From: Hyphomicrobiaceae bacterium UBA7697 | GTDB taxonomy: Bacteria; Pseudomonadota; Alphaproteobacteria; Rhizobiales; Methyloligellaceae | Reading direction: 5' to 3' | DNA length: 64,000 nt | NCBI GenBank assembly: GCA_002482645.1 | Contig: DLGJ01000005.1 | Coordinates: 551,437-615,436, forward strand | Part shown: positions 51,764-62,070 of the stretch, piece after piece | How the letters are laid out: the number at the start of each line of letters is the position of its first letter | Numbering within the stretch: the first letter of the stretch is position 1 | Made by a program: the position numbers and the translations under genes | Notes under the pieces: generated by a model | Databases searched by the model: none | The model's input: the letters and a program-made list of their open reading frames with translations, nothing else | Told to the model about the DNA's origin: nothing

Positions 51764-54700
51764 AGCTTTCTCACTTTTTCATCGACCGGCCGATCTTCGC
51801 CGCCGTCATCTCGATCATCATCACGCTTGTGGGCGCGGTCGCTTATTTCAGCCTGCCGATCGCCCAATATCCCGATATCGCTCCGCCCTCGATCCAAGTG
51901 ACGGCGCAATACCCCGGCGCGTCCGCGGAGATCGTCGCGAATACGGTGGCGACGCCGATCGAGCAGGAAGTCAACGGCGTCGACGACATGATCTACATGA
52001 CGTCGCAGTCGACCGGCGACGGTTCGATGTCGCTTACGGTGACGTTCAAGCTCGGCACGAATCTCGACACGGCCCAGGTCCTCGTTCAGAACCGCGTGGC
52101 GATCGCGACGCCGCGACTGCCCGAAGAGGTGCGCTCCCTCGGCGTTCAAGTCGTGAAGCAGTCGCCGGACCTGATGATGGTCATTCATTTGAGTTCGCCG
52201 GACGACACGCGCGATCTTCTCTACATCTCGAATTACGCGACGTTGCATGTGAAGGACGTGCTGTCCCGCGTCGATGGCGTCGGCAACGTCACCATTTTCG
52301 GGGCACGCGACTATTCGATGCGTGTCTGGCTCGATCCGGACAAGCTGGCGAGCCGCGACCTCACCGCGGGCGACGTGCTCGAAGCGCTGCGCGGCCAGAA
52401 CGTGCAGGTGGCCGCCGGCGTCATCAATCAGCCGCCGGTGCCCCAGCCGGGCGCGTTCCAGCTCAACGTCGAAACGCAAGGCCGTCTGACCACGCCCGAA
52501 GACTTCGGCAATATCATCGTCAAGGCGGAAGGGCAGGGACGCGTCGTCCGCGTGAGAGACGTGGCGCGCGTTGAACTCGGAGCGGCCGACTACAACCGCA
52601 ACGGTTATCTCGACGGACGCGTGGCGATCCCAATGGGTATCTTCCAGCGCCCTGGATCGAACGCGCTCGAGACGGCCGCCGCGGTGGAAGCGGCCATGGA
52701 GGACTTGTCCAAGTCCTTCCCGGCTGGGCTGCGCTACGACATCGTCTACAACCCGACGGTCTTCATCTCCGATTCGATCGAGGCGGTGATTCATACGATG
52801 TTCGAGGCGGTGATCCTCGTCGTGCTCGTCATCGTCATCTTTCTTCAGACGTGGCGCGCATCGCTCATTCCGATCGTCGCCATTCCCATCTCGCTGGTGG
52901 GAACCTTCGCCGTGCTTTCGGCGCTCGGCTACTCGCTCAACAACCTGTCCCTGTTCGGATTGGTTCTGGCCATCGGCATCGTTGTCGATGACGCCATCGT
53001 CGTGGTGGAGAACGTCGAACGGAACATCCGCGAAGGGCTGGCTCCGCGTGAGGCGGCTTACAGGACCATGGACGAGGTCGGCACCGCGCTGATCGCCATG
53101 ACGCTGGTCGTGTGCGCGGTGTTCATTCCGACCGTCTTCCTCAGCGGCATTCTCGGCCAGTTCTTCCGCCAGTTCGCCGTGACGATCGCGACCGCGACGC
53201 TAATCTCGCTGCTTGTCTCGCTCACATTGAGCCCGGCGCTTTGCGCGCTGCTCTTCAAGCCGCATGGCCAACACGAGAAGAAGAGCCTCATCGGCCGGGT
53301 GTTCGACCGCGCCTTTGGCTGGTTCAATACCGGCTTCGATTGGGTGGCGAGGAGATACGGTACGCTGACGGGACGCCTGTTGCGCGTCTCCGGCATCATG
53401 CTCGTCATCTATGCGGGGCTTGTCGGGTTGACCGTCTACCAGTTCCGCGCCGCGCCGACCGGCTTCATTCCCAATCAGGATCTCGGCTATCTGATCAATA
53501 TCATCCAATTGCCGCCGGGCGCGTCGTTGTCGCGGACCAACGATGTGGCGCTGAAGGTGACGAAGATCGCACTGGAAACGCCGGGCGTGGCCCATGCCGT
53601 GCCGATCGTCGGTCTCGACGGTGCGACGTTCACGACGGCGTCCAACGCGGCGGTCGTGTTCACGCCGCTCGATTCCTTCAACGAGCGTGCGAAGAATGGC
53701 TTGACGGCCGAGGCCATCTCCGGCGCGCTCAATCAAGGCTTTGCGAGCGTGAAGGATGCGTTCGTGCTGAGTATCTCACCGCCTCCCGTGCGCGGCATCG
53801 GCACCACTGGCGGCTTCAAGATGCAGGTGCAGGACACCAAAGGCTCGCCCCTGCCGCAGCTCGAGGCCGTCGCCCAGGAACTCGTGGCAAAGGCGAACCA
53901 GGATCCGGGTCTGTCGCGGGTGTTCACGACATTCAATACCCGCACGCCCAGCGTCTACGCGGATATCGACCGGGTGCGCGCCGAGATGCTTGGCGTCAAC
54001 GCGGACGACATCTTCCAGACGCTCGAGGTCTATCTCGGCTCTCAATACGTGAACGACTTCAACTTCCTCGGCCGGACCTACAGAGTGACGGCGCAGGCCG
54101 ACGGGGAATACCGTCAGGATCTGCACGCCATCTCGCAACTCAAGGCACGAAACGTCGATGGCGAGATGGTGCCGCTCGGCTCCGTGGCCTCGTTCCGCGA
54201 CATCACCGGCGCTTACCGGGTACAGCACTTCAACCTCTTCCCCGCCGCCGCGGTGCAAGGCGGAACGATGCCCGGCTTTTCGAGCGGATACGGCTTGGAG
54301 ACCATGGAGCGGCTGGCGAACGAGGTTCTGCCCGAGGGCTATTCGTATCAATGGACGGAACTGGCTTTCCAGGAGAAGCAGGCTGGAGACACGGCGATCT
54401 TCGTCTTTGCCGCGGCGGTGGTGTTCGTGTTTCTGCTGCTCGCCGCGCAGTACGAGAGCTGGGGACTGCCGCTCGCCGTCATCCTCATCGTGCCCATGTG
54501 TCTGCTCGCGGCTGTCAGCGGGCTCCTGCTGCGAGGAATGGACGTGAACATTCTCGGACAGGTCGGATTCGTGGTGCTCATTGCCTTGGCCGCCAAGAAT
54601 GCGATTCTGATCGTCGAGTTCGCGCGTCAAAACGAGGAAGAGGGGCAGGATCTCGTCCAGGCGGTGGTCAATGCCGCGCGGGTGCGTTTGCGTCCGATCC

Positions 54701-54921
54701 TGATGACGGCCTTGGCCTTTATTCTCGGCGTCGTTCCGCTTGTCATCGCGACGGGCGCGGGCTCCGAGATGCGCCAGTCGTTGGGGACCGCCGTGTTCTT
54801 CGGAATGCTTGGCGTCACCGCCTTCGGCCTCATCTTCACGCCGATCTTCTATGCGCTGGTGCGAAGGTTCGGCACCTCCCGGAAGGCGTCGGCGGACGCG
54901 AGCGCGAAGCCGGCCGGGTAA
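51760..54921 (+). CDS. HAE1-type RND efflux pump
   Basis: A 1053-residue inner-membrane pump starting MKLSHFFIDRPIFAAVISI, with 12 predicted helices, two large periplasmic loops and the proton-relay region (GIVVDDAIVVVENVER), all typical of AcrB/MexB. The ATGA overlap with the adaptor gene shows co-translation. Substrate range cannot be inferred. No TetR-type regulator is adjacent. Confidence 0.95.
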   Translation: MKLSHFFIDRPIFAAVISIIITLVGAVAYFSLPIAQYPDIAPPSIQVTAQYPGASAEIVANTVATPIEQEVNGVDDMIYMTSQSTGDGSMSLTVTFKLGTNLDTAQVLVQNRVAIATPRLPEEVRSLGVQVVKQSPDLMMVIHLSSPDDTRDLLYISNYATLHVKDVLSRVDGVGNVTIFGARDYSMRVWLDPDKLASRDLTAGDVLEALRGQNVQVAAGVINQPPVPQPGAFQLNVETQGRLTTPEDFGNIIVKAEGQGRVVRVRDVARVELGAADYNRNGYLDGRVAIPMGIFQRPGSNALETAAAVEAAMEDLSKSFPAGLRYDIVYNPTVFISDSIEAVIHTMFEAVILVVLVIVIFLQTWRASLIPIVAIPISLVGTFAVLSALGYSLNNLSLFGLVLAIGIVVDDAIVVVENVERNIREGLAPREAAYRTMDEVGTALIAMTLVVCAVFIPTVFLSGILGQFFRQFAVTIATATLISLLVSLTLSPALCALLFKPHGQHEKKSLIGRVFDRAFGWFNTGFDWVARRYGTLTGRLLRVSGIMLVIYAGLVGLTVYQFRAAPTGFIPNQDLGYLINIIQLPPGASLSRTNDVALKVTKIALETPGVAHAVPIVGLDGATFTTASNAAVVFTPLDSFNERAKNGLTAEAISGALNQGFASVKDAFVLSISPPPVRGIGTTGGFKMQVQDTKGSPLPQLEAVAQELVAKANQDPGLSRVFTTFNTRTPSVYADIDRVRAEMLGVNADDIFQTLEVYLGSQYVNDFNFLGRTYRVTAQADGEYRQDLHAISQLKARNVDGEMVPLGSVASFRDITGAYRVQHFNLFPAAAVQGGTMPGFSSGYGLETMERLANEVLPEGYSYQWTELAFQEKQAGDTAIFVFAAAVVFVFLLLAAQYESWGLPLAVILIVPMCLLAAVSGLLLRGMDVNILGQVGFVVLIALAAKNAILIVEFARQNEEEGQDLVQAVVNAARVRLRPILMTALAFILGVVPLVIATGAGSEMRQSLGTAVFFGMLGVTAFGLIFTPIFYALVRRFGTSRKASADASAKPAG

Positions 54922-55073
54922 GGGCGCGTTCGTGTCTGGCCATGCCGTTGCAAGGCAGACCCAGTATTGCCCAATCGAGCGGCATCTGCGTATGATGCCT
55001 CAAAAGACGACATTGGGGTGGAAACTGGCTTGAGGAAGGGGTATTCGAGGCCGCTGAGTGAGGACGGGCGCGT

Positions 55074-56555
55074 TTGCCGCAAGACACCGATACGCTGACG
55101 GCAGAGGAAACACCTCAACAAGCCGCGAAGTATTATAGTAAGTTTTTCAATGAGATGCGGGATGCCGACGGAACGGTGCGTCCCGCCTACAAGGAGCTTG
55201 CCAAGCTCCTTGACGGTCTTTCCATCGAATCGCTGGTCACCAAGCAGGAAGCTGCGGACGCGCTGTTCCGGCGGCTCGGCATCACCTTCGCGGTTTATAG
55301 CGAAGGCGGCTCCACGGAGCGGCTGATCCCCTTCGATCTGATCCCGAGAATCCTTCACCACTCCGAATGGAGCCTGGTGGAGCGCGGTTGCCTTCAAAGA
55401 GTGAAGGCAATCAACACGTTTCTCTACGACATCTATCACGACCAGGAGATCCTCAAGGCCGGGCTCGTCCCGGAGGAGCTGGTGTTCAAGAACCCGGCCT
55501 TCCGGCCTGAGATGTGCGGGGTCGACCTCCCGAAGAAAGTCTACGCCCATGTCGCGGGGGTGGATCTGGTGCGGACGGGCGAGCGCGATTTCTTCGTGCT
55601 GGAGGACAATGTGCGTACGCCGTCCGGCGTCTCCTACCTCCTCGAAAACCGCGAAATCATGATGCGGCTTTTCCCCGACGCATTTAACGGGCAGGCTGTG
55701 TCGCCGGTCGGGAACTATCCCGAACGTCTTCTGGAGAACCTGCGGGCCGTCGCGCCGGGCGGCGCGGACGATCCGGTCGTCGTGCTGTTGACGCCCGGCC
55801 GCTATAACAGCGCCTATTTCGAGCACGTCTTTCTCGCCGAGCAAATGGGGATCGACCTCGTCGAGGGCGTCGATCTGTTCGTCCGCGACGGCTTCGTGTG
55901 GATGCGGACCACGGAAGGGCCGGTCCGTGTCGATGTCATCTACCGCCGTCTCGACGACGACTTCATGGATCCGCTGGCCTTCTATCCCGGATCGATGCTG
56001 GCGGTGCCGGGCCTGTTGTCCGTGGTCCGGTCGGGCCGCGTCGCGCTCGCCAACGCGCTCGGCACCGGGGTCGCCGACGACAAGGCCATGTATGTCTATG
56101 TCCCGCGCATGATCGAGTTCTATCTCGGCGAGCATGCGATCCTGAAAAACGTCCAGACCTATATGCTGCGCGATCCCAAGCAATGCCAGCACGTGCTCGC
56201 GAATATGGAGAATCTGGTGATCAAGGAGGTTCAGGGATCGGGCGGCTACGGCATGCTGATCGGACCGGCTTCGACCAAGGACGAGCGGGAAGCCTACAAG
56301 GCCCGGGTTCTGGAAAATCCGGACAATTACATCGCCCAGCCCACGCTGACGTTGTCCACCGCGCCGACATTGTGCAACGGGGAACTCGTGCCCCGGCATG
56401 TCGATCTCAGGCCGTTCGTGCTCTCGGGCAACGAGACCTCGGTCATTCCCGGAGGGCTGACGCGGGTGGCGCTGCGCGAGACGTCGCTGGTCGTGAATTC
56501 GAGTCAGGGCGGCGGCACGAAGGACACTTGGGTCTTGGAGCGTGGCGCATGCTGA
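55074..56555 (+). CDS. Circularly permuted ATP-grasp protein of the Anbu operon
   Basis: A 493-residue protein with the DUF404/DUF407-type features: YDIYHDQEILKAGLVP, DFFVLEDNVRTPSGVSYLLENR, VIKEVQGSGGYGMLIGP. The family is predicted to form amide or peptide bonds. It begins with TTG after GAGGAC; an upstream stop excludes earlier starts. It overlaps the alpha-E gene by 7 bases. The set ATP-grasp, alpha-E, transglutaminase, Anbu is a known conserved operon in bacteria. Confidence 0.88.
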   Translation: MPQDTDTLTAEETPQQAAKYYSKFFNEMRDADGTVRPAYKELAKLLDGLSIESLVTKQEAADALFRRLGITFAVYSEGGSTERLIPFDLIPRILHHSEWSLVERGCLQRVKAINTFLYDIYHDQEILKAGLVPEELVFKNPAFRPEMCGVDLPKKVYAHVAGVDLVRTGERDFFVLEDNVRTPSGVSYLLENREIMMRLFPDAFNGQAVSPVGNYPERLLENLRAVAPGGADDPVVVLLTPGRYNSAYFEHVFLAEQMGIDLVEGVDLFVRDGFVWMRTTEGPVRVDVIYRRLDDDFMDPLAFYPGSMLAVPGLLSVVRSGRVALANALGTGVADDKAMYVYVPRMIEFYLGEHAILKNVQTYMLRDPKQCQHVLANMENLVIKEVQGSGGYGMLIGPASTKDEREAYKARVLENPDNYIAQPTLTLSTAPTLCNGELVPRHVDLRPFVLSGNETSVIPGGLTRVALRETSLVVNSSQGGGTKDTWVLERGAC

Positions 56556-57505
56556 GCCGGACGGCGGAGGATCTCTTCTGGATGGCGCGCAATATGGAGC
56601 GTGCCGAGAACACGGCCCGCATGCTCGATGTCAGTTTCCGGCTGTCGTTGCTGCCTTCCTCGCTCGACCGGCAGACGCAGTTCGAACCGATCCTGTCCAT
56701 CGCGCCGGGAGAGGGCACGTTCCACGAACGCTACGACGAACTGAACCACGAGAATCTCGTGCGCTACGTCGCGCTCGATCCGGAGAATGCGGGGTCGATC
56801 TATTCGCTCATTCGCAATGCGCGCGAGAATGCGCGGGCCCGCAGGGCCTCGATCTCGAGCGAGGCCTGGGAGAGCTTGAACGCGACCTGGCTGCAAATGC
56901 AGAGTTTCGATTTCGACGAGGTCAGGCGCTGGGGTTACCGCGATTTCTTCGACTGGGTCAAAGAGCGCTCGCATCTTTTCCGCGGCGTCGTGTTCGGCAC
57001 GATGCTGCACGACGACGGATTCCGCTTCCTGCGTCTTGGCACCTTCATCGAGCGCGCTGACAACACCGCCCGCATTCTCGATGTGAAATATCACGTGCTG
57101 CTGCCCGACACGGAGAAGGTGGGCGGCTATGTGGACTACTACCAATGGGCGGCGCTGCTGCGCTCGGTGGGGGCCTTCCGCGCGTATCGCAGGATCTATC
57201 ACGACACGATCTACCCCTGGCGGGTCGCCGAACTGCTGATCCTGCGGGAAGACATGCCCCGGTCCCTGCACCATTGCTACGGCATCGTTCTGGCCACGCT
57301 CGACGAGCTCGCCAAGAAGCCTCTGGAATGCCGCAGGATCGCCGGTCAAACCCACGCGCAGCTCTGCTATGGCAGCATCGACGACGTGTTCCGGAAAGGG
57401 TTGCACGAATACCTGACGAATTTCATCGAACGGAACAACACGCTCGGCTCGCAGATCCAAGAAGACTTTCTGATGACCCCGATGATGATGGCGGAGGCTG
57501 TCTGA
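56549..57505 (+). CDS. Alpha-E domain protein (DUF403)
   Basis: A 318-residue all-helical protein starting MLSRTAEDLFWMARNMERAENTARML, the hallmark of the alpha-E family. It is always paired with the ATP-grasp and transglutaminase proteins and is thought to work with them in peptide synthesis. ATG 56549 overlaps the upstream gene by 7 bases. Confidence 0.9.
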   Translation: MLSRTAEDLFWMARNMERAENTARMLDVSFRLSLLPSSLDRQTQFEPILSIAPGEGTFHERYDELNHENLVRYVALDPENAGSIYSLIRNARENARARRASISSEAWESLNATWLQMQSFDFDEVRRWGYRDFFDWVKERSHLFRGVVFGTMLHDDGFRFLRLGTFIERADNTARILDVKYHVLLPDTEKVGGYVDYYQWAALLRSVGAFRAYRRIYHDTIYPWRVAELLILREDMPRSLHHCYGIVLATLDELAKKPLECRRIAGQTHAQLCYGSIDDVFRKGLHEYLTNFIERNNTLGSQIQEDFLMTPMMMAEAV

Positions 57506-57509
57506 GCTC

Positions 57510-58319
57510 ATGTTGATCCGCATCGAGCATTCGACGTCGTACGAGTATTCCGAGCCGCTTCTCGCCACGACGCAATATTTGCGCATGACGCCTCTTTCGG
57601 GCCGGACGCAGGCCGTGGAGAGCTGGGCGCTGACCTGTCCCGGAGCGAGCGCCGCCGTCTGGTACGACCAGTACGGAAATGTCTGCCACACGCTTACGGT
57701 CGTGAAGCCGGTCGATCATCTCGAGATCCGGGTCAGCGGCCTGGTGCGCACGCGCGACACGAGCGGCGTCGTCGGCGTGGCCTCGCCCGAACTTCCGCTC
57801 ATGCTCTATCTCCGGGAGACGCCGGCCACGGTGGCCACGGACGCGGTGCGGGATTTTACGAGCCGGTTCAATGGGGCGCCGGACCGGGACCGGATCGAAG
57901 TGCTCCACGATATCATGCTCGGCATCGCGGACGCCGTCTCCTACAAGCCCGGCGAGACGCATGTCCATACCACCGGCTCGGAGGCTTTGGAGCAGGGCAG
58001 CGGCGTGTGCCAGGACCATGCGCACATCTTCTGCGCCGCCGCCCGCGCGCTCGATATTCCGGCCCGCTATGTCAGCGGTTACATGACCCATGGCCTCGGC
58101 CACGACGCCCACACCGCAAGTCACGCTTGGGCGGAGGCCTTCGTTGACTCTCTCGGCTGGGTAGGGTTCGATCCCACCAACCGCGCTTGTCCGGATGAGT
58201 CGTATGTGCGGACCGCTATCGGCCTCGACTATTCCGAAGCGAGTCCCATACGGGGCGTCCGGGCCGGCGGCGGTGACGAGACGATGACGGTCAGCGTTAG
58301 CTTTCCAAATCAGCAATAG
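57510..58319 (+). CDS. Transglutaminase-like cysteine peptidase of the Anbu operon
   Basis: A 269-residue protein with an N-terminal beta domain (RIEHSTSYEYSEPL) and a transglutaminase core with Cys167 (GSGVCQDHAH), His205 (TASHAWAEAF) and Asp221 (VGFDPTN). Such proteins cleave or transfer peptide bonds. It follows the alpha-E gene by 4 bases. Confidence 0.91.
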   Translation: MLIRIEHSTSYEYSEPLLATTQYLRMTPLSGRTQAVESWALTCPGASAAVWYDQYGNVCHTLTVVKPVDHLEIRVSGLVRTRDTSGVVGVASPELPLMLYLRETPATVATDAVRDFTSRFNGAPDRDRIEVLHDIMLGIADAVSYKPGETHVHTTGSEALEQGSGVCQDHAHIFCAAARALDIPARYVSGYMTHGLGHDAHTASHAWAEAFVDSLGWVGFDPTNRACPDESYVRTAIGLDYSEASPIRGVRAGGGDETMTVSVSFPNQQ

Positions 58320-58349
58320 CGCCAATACAGCGCCAATAAGGGTGGGGCG

Positions 58350-59087
58350 GTGACGTACTGCGTGGGCATTCTGCTCGATGAAGGAGTGGTGCTTGCTTCG
58401 GACACGCGCACCAATGCCGGGATCGACCGGGTCTCGACCTTTCGCAAGATGTTCAGTTTCGAGAAACCCGGCGAGCGCTTTTTCACGCTGCTGACCGCCG
58501 GCAACCTGTCGTTGACCCAAGGCGTCATCAGCCTGATCGGGGAATGGCTGGACACGGAGGACCCCGAGCGGGACCTCTATGCGGTCGGGTCGATGTTTGC
58601 CGCCGCGCGCGTCATCGGCCGGGCCTTGCGCGAGGTCCACAAGGTCGATGGCGGCTACCTGCAGCAGCACGACGTGGACTTTTCCGCTACGTTCATTCTG
58701 GCAGGGCAGGTCCGGGGCGGAAAACTCCGCCTGTTTCAGATCTACGACGCCGGCAACTTCATCGAGGCCATGGGCGACACGACCTATTTCCAGATCGGTG
58801 AGGTGAAATACGGCAAGCCCATTCTCGACCGCATCATACGGCGGGATATGAGCGTGAAGGACGCCGCCAAGTGCGCGCTGATCTCCTTCGATTCCACCAT
58901 GCGTTCGAACGCCTCGGTGGGCCCGCCGATCGACCTCATGATTTATCGGCGCGACACGCTGGAACGCCCCTTCTGCACGCGGCTGGAAGAAGACGACACC
59001 TATTGGCAGGAGATTAGGGAAGGGTGGGGCAAAGCGCTCTACGATGCCTTCTATCATGTCGGTCGCGATCCGGGCTGGCGCCTGTGA
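58350..59087 (+). CDS. Anbu, ancestral proteasome-type beta-subunit protein
   Basis: The 245-residue protein begins with Met-Thr (MTYCVGILLDEG), so Thr2 becomes the N-terminal nucleophile after Met removal. Asp18 in SDTRT and Lys33 in FRKMF complete the Ntn active-site set. Anbu forms a helical, non-ring assembly in other bacteria with no established peptidase activity. GTG 58350 has a GGGTGGGG upstream. Confidence 0.92.
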   Translation: MTYCVGILLDEGVVLASDTRTNAGIDRVSTFRKMFSFEKPGERFFTLLTAGNLSLTQGVISLIGEWLDTEDPERDLYAVGSMFAAARVIGRALREVHKVDGGYLQQHDVDFSATFILAGQVRGGKLRLFQIYDAGNFIEAMGDTTYFQIGEVKYGKPILDRIIRRDMSVKDAAKCALISFDSTMRSNASVGPPIDLMIYRRDTLERPFCTRLEEDDTYWQEIREGWGKALYDAFYHVGRDPGWRL

Positions 59088-59177
59088 CGCGCTGACGGTA
59101 GGGGCTTTCACATTTTCTCGTGGTGGGCCGCCCCGCCCTTCCCGGGATCGATCCAAGACGAGCGCGGAGGGACGACG

Positions 59178-59702
59178 ATGGTTCTGGAAGATGCCGGATC
59201 GCTGCTGCTGCGGCTTGCGGTCGGCTGGCTTTTCCTGATGGGGGCTTGGGGCTCCGTCAAAGACCAAGGCGCACGGGATTTCACCACGTCCGAGACGGCT
59301 CTCGTTTTCAAATGGCGTCCGAGGCTCTTCGCCTATACCGGTATCGCCATGATGGGGCTCGGCGGCCTCTCGATCGTCCTCGGCGTGTTTCCCCGGCTCG
59401 GCGCGCTCGCGCTTACCGTCTTCCTGTTCGGCGGCGCGATGATCCATTTCGCCAAGCGCCGTCAGCTCGTGGCCTATCAGCAACAGATCGAGACGGCGCT
59501 GACTGGCGATGACGCGCGGCAGGCGCGCGCAACACTCCGGGCCCTGACCGATGCCGGCGTCATGGGCCACTTCACGGCCGGCCTGAAGAACTACGCGCTG
59601 GCGGGCGCCACCGCCTATCTTGTCCTTGCAGGCGCGCGCGCCCCGATGTTAATCGGCGTGGGACCGGACGGGACTTGGCAGGGCTTGCTGACCTGGTTCT
59701 AG
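59178..59702 (+). CDS. DoxX-like small membrane protein
   Basis: A 174-residue membrane protein with four hydrophobic segments (LLLRLAVGWLFLMGAWG, LFAYTGIAMMGLGGL, LGALALTVFLFGGA, YALAGATAYLVLAGA). The layout is that of DoxX-type proteins. GGAGGGACGACG lies before ATG 59178. It has no clear partner gene. Confidence 0.72.
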   Translation: MVLEDAGSLLLRLAVGWLFLMGAWGSVKDQGARDFTTSETALVFKWRPRLFAYTGIAMMGLGGLSIVLGVFPRLGALALTVFLFGGAMIHFAKRRQLVAYQQQIETALTGDDARQARATLRALTDAGVMGHFTAGLKNYALAGATAYLVLAGARAPMLIGVGPDGTWQGLLTWF

Positions 59703-59766
59703 GAGGGAGCGGGCACGGGATCCGGCGCTCGGCCCGCGCGGTTGAACGGGAAGAGCAAGAGGGACG

Positions 59767-61020
59767 ATGCCGGATACGAACAAGCCGACAGATCACGGCA
59801 GTGCCGCTCCGGCGCGCAAGACGGCACTCCAGGCCGACAAGACGGCAGTTCCGGCCGAGAAGCCGGCGGACGCCGCGAAGCTTCATGGCTTGCTTGGGAT
59901 GCTCCGGGACGAGATGGGCCTGATCGCCGGTGTCGTCACCACGGCGATCTTCTTCACGGCCGGGAAGCCGTGGCTGGCCGATCTATCGAATCTGCCCTGG
60001 CTCGGCTTCATGTTCGTGTGGCTGTTCGGTGTCATGATCTGGTGCGCGTTCGGCGTGGTGCGCCACGCGGATGCGCTCGCGGAGATTTTGGGGGAACCGT
60101 ACGGTACGCTTATCCTGACACTGTCCGTCATCAGCATCGAAGTCACGATCCTCGCGACGGTCATGCTCGGCAACATGCCGAACCCCACCCTGCCGCGCGA
60201 GACGATGTTCGCCATTCTCATGATCGTGCTGAACGGTATGGTCGGCACGGTCCTGGCCGTGGGCGGCCTGCGCTACGTGGAGCAGCAATACAGCCTGCAA
60301 GGCGCGCTGGCCTATCTTGCCGTAATCACGCCCTTGGCCTTTCTGGCCTTGGTGGTGCCGACCTTCACGGCTTCGACATTGGGGCCGACGCTCGACACGC
60401 AGCAGGCGGTTGTGTTCGGAACGCTGACGGCCCTGCTCTATGCGGCGTTTCTCACCATCCAGACGACGCGGCACCGCAACTTCTTCGAACAGCCCACGAG
60501 GGGCCGGGGAAAGAAGAAGGACGCCGCCGAACCGGCCAGCCCCGCGCCGCATCATCACGGGCCCATCTATTCGGCGCCCTATCACGGGGTTCTCCTGCTT
60601 GCGACGTTGCTGCCGGTGGTCATGTTGTCGAAGCCGCTCGCGGCGCTGCTCGACCACGGCATCGAGCAGTTGGGCCTGCCGAACGCCCTCGGGGGCGTCG
60701 TGATCGCGATGCTCATTCTTTCACCGGAATGGACAGCCGCGCTCCAGGCCGCGGCGCGCGACCAACTCCAGCGTGCGGTCAATCTCAGCCTCGGCAGCGC
60801 GCTCTCCACGATCGGTCTTACCGTGCCTGTGATGCTGACGATCAGCGTGCTGACGGGAGCTCCGTTGCAGCTTGGACTGAACAGCGTCGAAATCGTCCTT
60901 CTCTCCGTGACGTTGTTCGTCTGCCACATCACCTTCTCCGGGGCGCCGACCAACATTCTGTTGGGGCTCGTGCATCTGGTCCTGTTCGCGTCCTATCTGC
61001 TGCTGATCTTCAAGCCGTAG
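59767..61020 (+). CDS. ChaA-type calcium/cation:proton antiporter
   Basis: A 417-residue protein with a hydrophilic N-terminus, about eleven helices, and two inverted repeats of the CaCA type (EVTILATVMLG and EIVLLSVTLFVCHITFSG). Between the halves is a charged, His-rich loop (APHHHGP). ChaA members exchange sodium, potassium or calcium for protons. Confidence 0.85.
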   Translation: MPDTNKPTDHGSAAPARKTALQADKTAVPAEKPADAAKLHGLLGMLRDEMGLIAGVVTTAIFFTAGKPWLADLSNLPWLGFMFVWLFGVMIWCAFGVVRHADALAEILGEPYGTLILTLSVISIEVTILATVMLGNMPNPTLPRETMFAILMIVLNGMVGTVLAVGGLRYVEQQYSLQGALAYLAVITPLAFLALVVPTFTASTLGPTLDTQQAVVFGTLTALLYAAFLTIQTTRHRNFFEQPTRGRGKKKDAAEPASPAPHHHGPIYSAPYHGVLLLATLLPVVMLSKPLAALLDHGIEQLGLPNALGGVVIAMLILSPEWTAALQAAARDQLQRAVNLSLGSALSTIGLTVPVMLTISVLTGAPLQLGLNSVEIVLLSVTLFVCHITFSGAPTNILLGLVHLVLFASYLLLIFKP

Positions 61021-61212
61021 ATCCGGCGCTGCTCCGTCTTCGCCGGCGCGGGCCATGTCGTCGGACTCCGCATTTTTCTGGCAACTTGTGGGGAACAAAT
61101 CACGCATTCGCTTACTTGAGGTTGCGGAGCGGAGGCTTCCGCACAGCGGGGTTGCCAGGCGCCGCGCGCCGCTCCGGTTACGATCAAGGACCAATGTCCA
61201 GGGAGCGGGGCG

Positions 61213-61983
61213 GTGCCGGCGAGAAGGCGGTTGTGCACAAAGGAGCAAATCGGGCTCCGCCGGCGAGCGTGCTGCCTGCCGGTCCTCTTCGTAGCGAGCC
61301 TGCCGGGAACCGCGGTCGCGGGCGAGGATCAACCGCGCCGGGAAGTCTTCAGCGGTGTCGAGACGACCAACAACTACACCGGCGTGTATGCCGGTGGTGG
61401 CTACGCCTTCGGCGAGGGACTCTACGGGTCCGGCTGGCGGGTCCGCGCGGTGGGAGCTTTGGGCCGGTACAGCTATGACGGCACGTTGTTCGCGAACGGC
61501 TCCTACGGACCGGCCGAGTTCACGGGCGACGTCACGTTTCTTTCGGCCCAGGCCGGATATCAGGTCCGGCGCGGTCCACTTATCGTCAAAGCCTTCGCCG
61601 GGATCGAGGCCGTCGATCAACAAATCTCGCCCTACGATCCGGGCAACGCCGTCCAGGGAACCGCGCTTGGCTTGCGCATCGCGCTCGAGACATGGGCCGA
61701 CCTCAGCGGCCGCTGGTTTCTATCGGCGGATGCATCCTTCGGTACGGCCTTCCAGGAGTACTGGGAACTCACGCGTATCGGATATCGCTTGGGGCCCGCG
61801 CTGTCCGCCGGGCTTGAGGGCGGCGTGCTCGGCAACCGGGAATACAACGCCGGCCGAGGCGGCGGTTTCGTGCGTGCCGACTTCAAGACGTTCGAGGCAA
61901 CCGTGTCGGGCGGTTTCACCGGCGACTATCTGCTCGACGACCCGAGCGGCTATCTCGCACTCAGCCTATACAGGGCATTTTAG
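61213..61983 (+). CDS. BcsS-like outer-membrane beta-barrel protein
   Basis: The 256-residue precursor has a leader (VLFVASLPGTAVAG) and a beta-barrel chain with alternating Gly/aromatic strands (VYAGGGYAFGEGLYGSG, FLSAQAGYQVRRG), ending SLYRAF with a terminal Phe. This resembles BcsS, a cellulose-biosynthesis associated barrel in Rhizobiales. No cellulose synthase genes are in the window, so function is uncertain. GTG 61213 follows GGGAGCGGGG. Confidence 0.75.
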   Translation: MPARRRLCTKEQIGLRRRACCLPVLFVASLPGTAVAGEDQPRREVFSGVETTNNYTGVYAGGGYAFGEGLYGSGWRVRAVGALGRYSYDGTLFANGSYGPAEFTGDVTFLSAQAGYQVRRGPLIVKAFAGIEAVDQQISPYDPGNAVQGTALGLRIALETWADLSGRWFLSADASFGTAFQEYWELTRIGYRLGPALSAGLEGGVLGNREYNAGRGGGFVRADFKTFEATVSGGFTGDYLLDDPSGYLALSLYRAF

Positions 61984-62070
61984 TTTGCGGGCTCGGGGTC
62001 GCGGCGAACGCGATCGTCTTTGAGCCGGGCATGCCGGCACAACGAAACAACCCAGGACGGAAAACAAAGG

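Noticed and set aside
53112..54995. 627-codon plus-strand frame within the RND pump gene
   Set aside because: Out-of-frame shadow of the pump with no domain.
57423..59570. 715-codon minus-strand frame opposite the Anbu operon
   Set aside because: Antisense to three identified genes; no motif.
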